Positions 60,661 through 64,000 of a stretch of 64,000 nucleotides of DNA are shown here, one piece after another. Within the stretch, counting starts at the first letter, position 1, and every line of letters starts with the position of its first letter. Origin of the DNA: SG8-40 sp963792855 (GTDB lineage Bacteria; Pseudomonadota; Gammaproteobacteria; Burkholderiales; Eutrophovitaceae); contig CAWBXZ010000006.1 in NCBI GenBank assembly GCA_963792855.1, forward strand, positions 62,001-126,000, given 5' to 3'. The notes under the pieces were generated by a model. That model worked only from the letters and a program-made list of their open reading frames with translations, ran no database searches and had not been told where the DNA came from. The translations under genes were made by a program, and so were the position numbers.

Positions 60661-60666
60661 TAGAAT
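60661..60666 (+). promoter_or_regulatory. -10 box (TAGAAT) directly before aroK
   Basis: TAGAAT ends 6 nt before the aroK ATG, so the predicted transcript start coincides with the start codon. As with lgt, no Shine-Dalgarno sequence is present in the gap, which fits leaderless expression. Confidence 0.4.
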
Positions 60667-60672
60667 GCCGCC

Positions 60673-61257
60673 ATGGCAAGTTACTTGAGGGGCCGTGGCG
60701 GCAGATCACCTGCCAGCGTTCGCGGCAACATTTTCCTTGTGGGCATGATGGGCGCGGGCAAGACCTCCGTGGGCCGTGTTCTTGCCAAGCGTCTCGGAAA
60801 GACTTTTTTTGATTCCGACCATGTCATTGAGGAGCGAACCGGGGTGCGTGTGTCCGTAATTTTCGATATCGAGGGCGAAGAGGGATTTCGCGCTCGCGAA
60901 TGCGCCGTCATTGCCGAGTTGACAGAGCGCGAAGACATCGTGCTGGCCACTGGCGGCGGCGCGGTGTTAAGCGCCGAGAATCGCCGCCTGCTGCGCGAAC
61001 GCGGCACGGTTGTCTACCTGCGGGCAACTGTGCGCGATCTCTTCAACCGCACCCGGCACGACAAGAACCGACCGCTTCTGCAGACGGATGACCCGCAGGC
61101 GAGAATGGCTGCAATCTTCGAACAACGCGACCCTCTTTACCGTGAAGTCGCCCACATCGTCATCGAAACCGGCAGTCCAAGCCTGCCTTCTCTGGTTAAC
61201 CGGCTCGAGGCGCAACTGGTTGCGCACCAGACTCACCAAGCCGATTCGGAACACTAA
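60673..61257 (+). CDS. aroK: shikimate kinase
   Basis: Phosphorylates shikimate at O3, 194 residues. Walker A is LVGMMGAGKTSVGRVLAKRL, the shikimate-binding aspartate is in FFDSDHVIEERTG, and ATGGGAVLS binds substrate. The lid region includes RPLLQTD. About 16 extra basic residues precede the core fold. aroB begins at the next base after the stop, so the pair is one translational unit, and dgt and possibly gltB follow. Confidence 0.96.
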   Translation: MASYLRGRGGRSPASVRGNIFLVGMMGAGKTSVGRVLAKRLGKTFFDSDHVIEERTGVRVSVIFDIEGEEGFRARECAVIAELTEREDIVLATGGGAVLSAENRRLLRERGTVVYLRATVRDLFNRTRHDKNRPLLQTDDPQARMAAIFEQRDPLYREVAHIVIETGSPSLPSLVNRLEAQLVAHQTHQADSEH

Positions 61258-62352
61258 ATGCAGACGCGAGTGATCGAAGTGGAACTCGGTTCCAGAAGCT
61301 ATCCGATAGTGATCGGTGCCGGCATCATTGATGATGGCAGTCTCATTGCGAGACACCTGACGGGAAACCGGGTGGTCGTTGTCAGCAACGACACAGTTGC
61401 GCCGCTGTTCCTCGAACCCATAGAGCACGGGCTACTGCAGGCGGGCAAGGAAGTTCTCGTAATCAGGTTGCCCGACGGGGAGAAATACAAGACCTGGGAG
61501 ACGCTGAACAGTATTTTCGATGCGATGCTCGGCGCACGATGTGATCGAACGACGGCAATCATTGCCCTTGGAGGCGGGGTGGTCGGTGACGTAGCCGGTT
61601 TTGCGGCAGCGACCTATCAGCGCGGAATCCCCTACATCCAGATACCGACCACCTTGCTGTCGCAGGTGGACTCTTCGGTTGGCGGCAAGACCGCTATCAA
61701 TCACCCCCTTGGCAAGAACATGATCGGCGCGTTTTATCAACCGCGCCTGGTTCTCGCCGACATCGCAACATTGAAGTCACTTCCGGAACGCGAGCTGTCG
61801 GCCGGACTGGCTGAAGTAATCAAGTACGGTGCGATCATGGACGCCGGGTTTTTTGCCTGGCTGGAAGAGCATATGGACCAGCTCGTTGCTCGTGAACCGG
61901 ACGCACTCGGTCATGCGGTCGAGGTGTCGTGCCGTTGCAAGGCCGAAATCGTGGCGGCCGATGAGCGCGAGTCAGGCAAGCGCGCGTTGTTGAATTTCGG
62001 GCACACATTTGGCCATGCCATTGAAGCCGGCCTGGGTTTCGGTACGTGGCTGCACGGCGAGGCGGTGGGCGCGGGTATGTTGCTCGCGGCGAAACTTTCA
62101 ATGCGACAGGGCGATATCGGTGAGCAGGACGTGCTCCGGCTCGAGCATCTGCTGAAGCGTGCCGGATTGCCGACGCGGGCACCCGCGCTTGGCGTGCAAC
62201 GTTACCTGGAACTGATGGGCTACGACAAAAAAGTCCATAACGGAAAGCTCAGACTGGTGTTGCTGAAATCGATCGGTGAGGCTTACCTTAGCGGCGATTT
62301 TTCCGCCGATGCGCTGTCGCAGGTTCTCGAGGAAATACCGAACGATGAGTGA
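61258..62352 (+). CDS. aroB: 3-dehydroquinate synthase
   Basis: Converts DAHP to 3-dehydroquinate, 364 residues. NAD-binding GGGVVGDVAGFAAATYQRG, the DSSVGGKTAINHPLGKN loop and the metal-binding histidines in LLNFGHTFGHAIE and GTWLHGEAVGAGM are all intact. It begins directly after the aroK stop and overlaps the dgt start by 8 bp. Confidence 0.97.
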   Translation: MQTRVIEVELGSRSYPIVIGAGIIDDGSLIARHLTGNRVVVVSNDTVAPLFLEPIEHGLLQAGKEVLVIRLPDGEKYKTWETLNSIFDAMLGARCDRTTAIIALGGGVVGDVAGFAAATYQRGIPYIQIPTTLLSQVDSSVGGKTAINHPLGKNMIGAFYQPRLVLADIATLKSLPERELSAGLAEVIKYGAIMDAGFFAWLEEHMDQLVAREPDALGHAVEVSCRCKAEIVAADERESGKRALLNFGHTFGHAIEAGLGFGTWLHGEAVGAGMLLAAKLSMRQGDIGEQDVLRLEHLLKRAGLPTRAPALGVQRYLELMGYDKKVHNGKLRLVLLKSIGEAYLSGDFSADALSQVLEEIPNDE

Positions 62353-63466
62353 GCTGGCGCCATACGCGGCACGGGTGCAGGCTTCGCGCGGGCGCCGCAT
62401 CATCGAGCCCGCTCCGGAGGGCCGAAGTGAGTTTCAGCGCGACCGGGACCGTATTGTTCACTCGACGGCCTTCCGGCGTCTTGAATACAAGACCCAGGTG
62501 TTCGTTAATCACGAAGGAGACCTGTTTCGCACGCGCTTGACGCACAGCATAGAGGTCGCCCAGATCGCAAGATCGATTGCGCGCAACCTGATGCTCAATG
62601 AAGATCTCGTTGAGAGCATCGCGCTCGCCCACGATCTCGGTCACACGCCTTTCGGGCACAGTGGCCAGGACGCCTTGAACGATTGCATGCGCGAATATGG
62701 CGGCTTCGAGCACAACCTCCAGTCATTGCGGGTCGTCGACTTGCTGGAACAGCGCTACGGTGCGTTCGACGGCCTGAACCTGTGCTTTGAAACGCGCGAA
62801 GGCATCCTCAAGCATTGTTCGCAAGCCAATGCGAAAAAACTTGGCGATGTGGGTGAGCGTTTTTTGTTGAAAAGACAGCCGTCGCTGGAAGCGCAACTGG
62901 CAAATCTTGCCGACGAGATCGCCTACAACAACCATGATGTCGACGACGGGCTGCGGTCCGGGCTCATTACGCTGGAAGATCTTCTCGAAGTCCCTGTATT
63001 CCTGCGGCATCTGGAAGAGGTGCGGCGGGAATTCCCGGACCTTCAGGATCGGCGCCTGACCCACGAGACCATCCGTCGCATGATCAACACCTTTGTCACC
63101 GACCTCACCAGCGAAAGCCGGCGCCGTATCGTCGAATACGCTCCGGAAGACATCGACGCAGTACGCAATGGGCCGGCACTGATTTCGTTCAGTGAGGAAG
63201 TGAAGCGACTGCAACAGGCGTTGCAAGCGTTTTTGCGCGCCAGGCTCTACAAACATTACCGGGTGCAGCGGATGGCCAACAAGGCCAGGCGTATTGTCCG
63301 CGAGCTTTTCTCCGCATTCCTGGAAGAACCGCAGTTGTTACCGCCCGAGTATCAGGCGCGCGCCAAGCTGGATGCACCCCGCGCGATTGCCGATTATGTG
63401 GCCGGGATGACGGACCGCTACGCGATCAAGGAGTACCGGCGGATCTTTGCCGTGGACATCTCCTGA
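62345..63466 (+). CDS. dgt: deoxyguanosinetriphosphate triphosphohydrolase-like protein
   Basis: HD-domain dNTP triphosphohydrolase of 373 residues. Motifs: RDRDRIVHSTAFRRLEYKTQV, the metal-binding histidines and HD pair in RTRLTHSIEVAQIARSIARN and ALAHDLGHTPFGHSG, then ADEIAYNNHDVDDGLR. It belongs to the shorter dGTPase-like type 2 subfamily rather than the longer E. coli Dgt. ATG 62345 overlaps the end of aroB. The frame is open 23 codons further upstream inside aroB, which is ignored. Confidence 0.94.
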   Translation: MSELAPYAARVQASRGRRIIEPAPEGRSEFQRDRDRIVHSTAFRRLEYKTQVFVNHEGDLFRTRLTHSIEVAQIARSIARNLMLNEDLVESIALAHDLGHTPFGHSGQDALNDCMREYGGFEHNLQSLRVVDLLEQRYGAFDGLNLCFETREGILKHCSQANAKKLGDVGERFLLKRQPSLEAQLANLADEIAYNNHDVDDGLRSGLITLEDLLEVPVFLRHLEEVRREFPDLQDRRLTHETIRRMINTFVTDLTSESRRRIVEYAPEDIDAVRNGPALISFSEEVKRLQQALQAFLRARLYKHYRVQRMANKARRIVRELFSAFLEEPQLLPPEYQARAKLDAPRAIADYVAGMTDRYAIKEYRRIFAVDIS

Positions 63467-63540
63467 GACAGCCTCCAGGGCCGAAACGCCCTTTATTGAT
63501 TAAGGCACGCCGATCACGGTACCATTCACGGCTTTGCGGA

Positions 63541-63563
63541 GAATCCGGCTGAGGGCCGGATTC
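63541..63563. repeat. 9-bp stem hairpin between dgt and gltB
   Basis: GAATCCGGC and GCCGGATTC enclose TGAGG with no mismatch. No T tract follows on the plus strand, so it is not a canonical terminator. It lies about 75 bp after dgt and 73 bp before gltB. Confidence 0.7.
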
Positions 63564-63636
63564 GGCGTCTATGGGGTATCGATCCCCGGACTGGCGCCAA
63601 AAGCGGACAACATCTGGTTTAAAAAAAGGCAAAACC

Positions 63637-64000
63637 GTGGCCCATCCGAACACTCCCCCGGCTCAGGGGTTATACGACCCCCGACACGAACATGACGCAT
63701 GTGGCGTCGGTTTTATCGCGCACATCAAGGGCACCAAGAGCCACTCTATCGTACAGAATGGGCTGGAGATTCTCGAAAACCTGACGCACCGCGGCGCAAC
63801 CGGGTATGACCCGTTGCTTGGTGACGGTGCCGGCATTTTGCTGCAGATTCCCGACGATTTTCTGCGCGGGCAGTGCAAACAGCTCGGCATTTCCTTGCCG
63901 GCGTCGGGGGAATATGGGGTAGGGATGGTGTTTTTGCCCAAAGACCCTGAAGCCCGTGGCGGGATTGAGGCGTTGCTTGACCAGACCGTTCAGGCCGAAG
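63637..64000 (+). CDS. gltB: glutamate synthase large subunit, 3' end outside the window
   Basis: The first 121 codons of GOGAT. GTG 63637 is taken as the start; a short purine run (AAAAAAAGGC) lies upstream. After a short propeptide-like segment the sequence ACGVGFIAHIKG provides the N-terminal nucleophile cysteine of the class II glutaminase domain (Cys after removal of about 18 residues). LENLTHRGATGYDPLLGDG, then AGILLQIPDDFL, is characteristic. The enzyme transfers the glutamine amide to 2-oxoglutarate. It follows the aroK-aroB-dgt block, the standard betaproteobacterial order. Confidence 0.95.
   Translation, partial: MAHPNTPPAQGLYDPRHEHDACGVGFIAHIKGTKSHSIVQNGLEILENLTHRGATGYDPLLGDGAGILLQIPDDFLRGQCKQLGISLPASGEYGVGMVFLPKDPEARGGIEALLDQTVQAE

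Overview
The window reads as one stretch of chromosome from a betaproteobacterium. The evidence is gene order and protein family: RNB ribonuclease-tonB-aroE-mtgA, dusB-fis-purH-purD-hemF, amgK/murU divergent from lptD-surA-rsmA, rubredoxin divergent from thiD-thiE-hemL, cytochrome c4 divergent from engB-hemB, and mrcA divergent from pilMNOPQ-aroK-aroB-dgt-gltB. Base composition is GC-rich and fairly even, and many promoters have TAGAAT or TATAAT -10 boxes. A PEP-CTERM sorting-signal relic points to an environmental, exosortase-bearing lineage (Rhodocyclales, Nitrosomonadales or Burkholderiales relatives). The species cannot be named from the sequence.

Layout. 1-4.6 kb: 3' end of an RNB exoribonuclease, a TonB-like protein, shikimate dehydrogenase, monofunctional transglycosylase and Lgt. 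4.6-9.6 kb is the most accessory part: a SapC-like gene, a tRNA-Ala(CGC) whose 3' end is duplicated 190 bp downstream, a universal stress protein, an orphan PEP-CTERM tail, a PQQ-type sugar dehydrogenase and two small unknown genes. 9.6-13.6 kb: a three-subunit molybdenum hydroxylase (FAD, 2Fe-2S, Mo subunits) with a MoaD-like gene. 13.9-16.8 kb: a GlxA/AraC-type regulator divergent from a fatty-acid hydroxylase/sterol desaturase and a homocysteine S-methyltransferase-family gene. 17.1-20.4 kb: PPK2 and Kup. 20.7-26.5 kb: RidA, RecG, UbiA, UbiD and a small cytochrome c. 26.6-31.5 kb: a complete liv-type ABC importer operon with a near-consensus promoter. 31.5-37 kb (minus strand): dusB-fis, then purH-purD-hemF. 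37-41.9 kb (minus): ubiH, pepP, paiB-like, murU and amgK. 41.9-46.4 kb: lptD, surA, rsmA. 46.4-55.5 kb: gloA, rubredoxin, thiD, thiE, hemL, cytochrome c4, engB, hemB, an unknown nucleotidyltransferase-like gene and mrcA. 55.6-64 kb: pilMNOPQ, aroK, aroB, dgt and the start of gltB.

Themes. Tetrapyrrole synthesis (hemL, hemB, hemF) sits beside cytochrome genes. Ubiquinone genes (ubiA, ubiD, ubiH) are spread over the window. Envelope work is covered by mtgA, mrcA, lgt, lptD, surA, amgK/murU and the type IV pilus genes. Shikimate genes (aroE, aroK, aroB) occur in two clusters.

Most notable observations: three conserved genes (livG, thiE, pilQ) each carry a single-base-type frameshift, which may be sequence error or real decay. 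There is a possible integration scar at the tRNA-Ala gene, a candidate small RNA ending in a perfect terminator downstream of hemF, a hairpin-rich hemB leader, and a terminator-like hairpin directly before purH. I found no CRISPR array, transposase, integrase, rRNA or convincing novel defence system.
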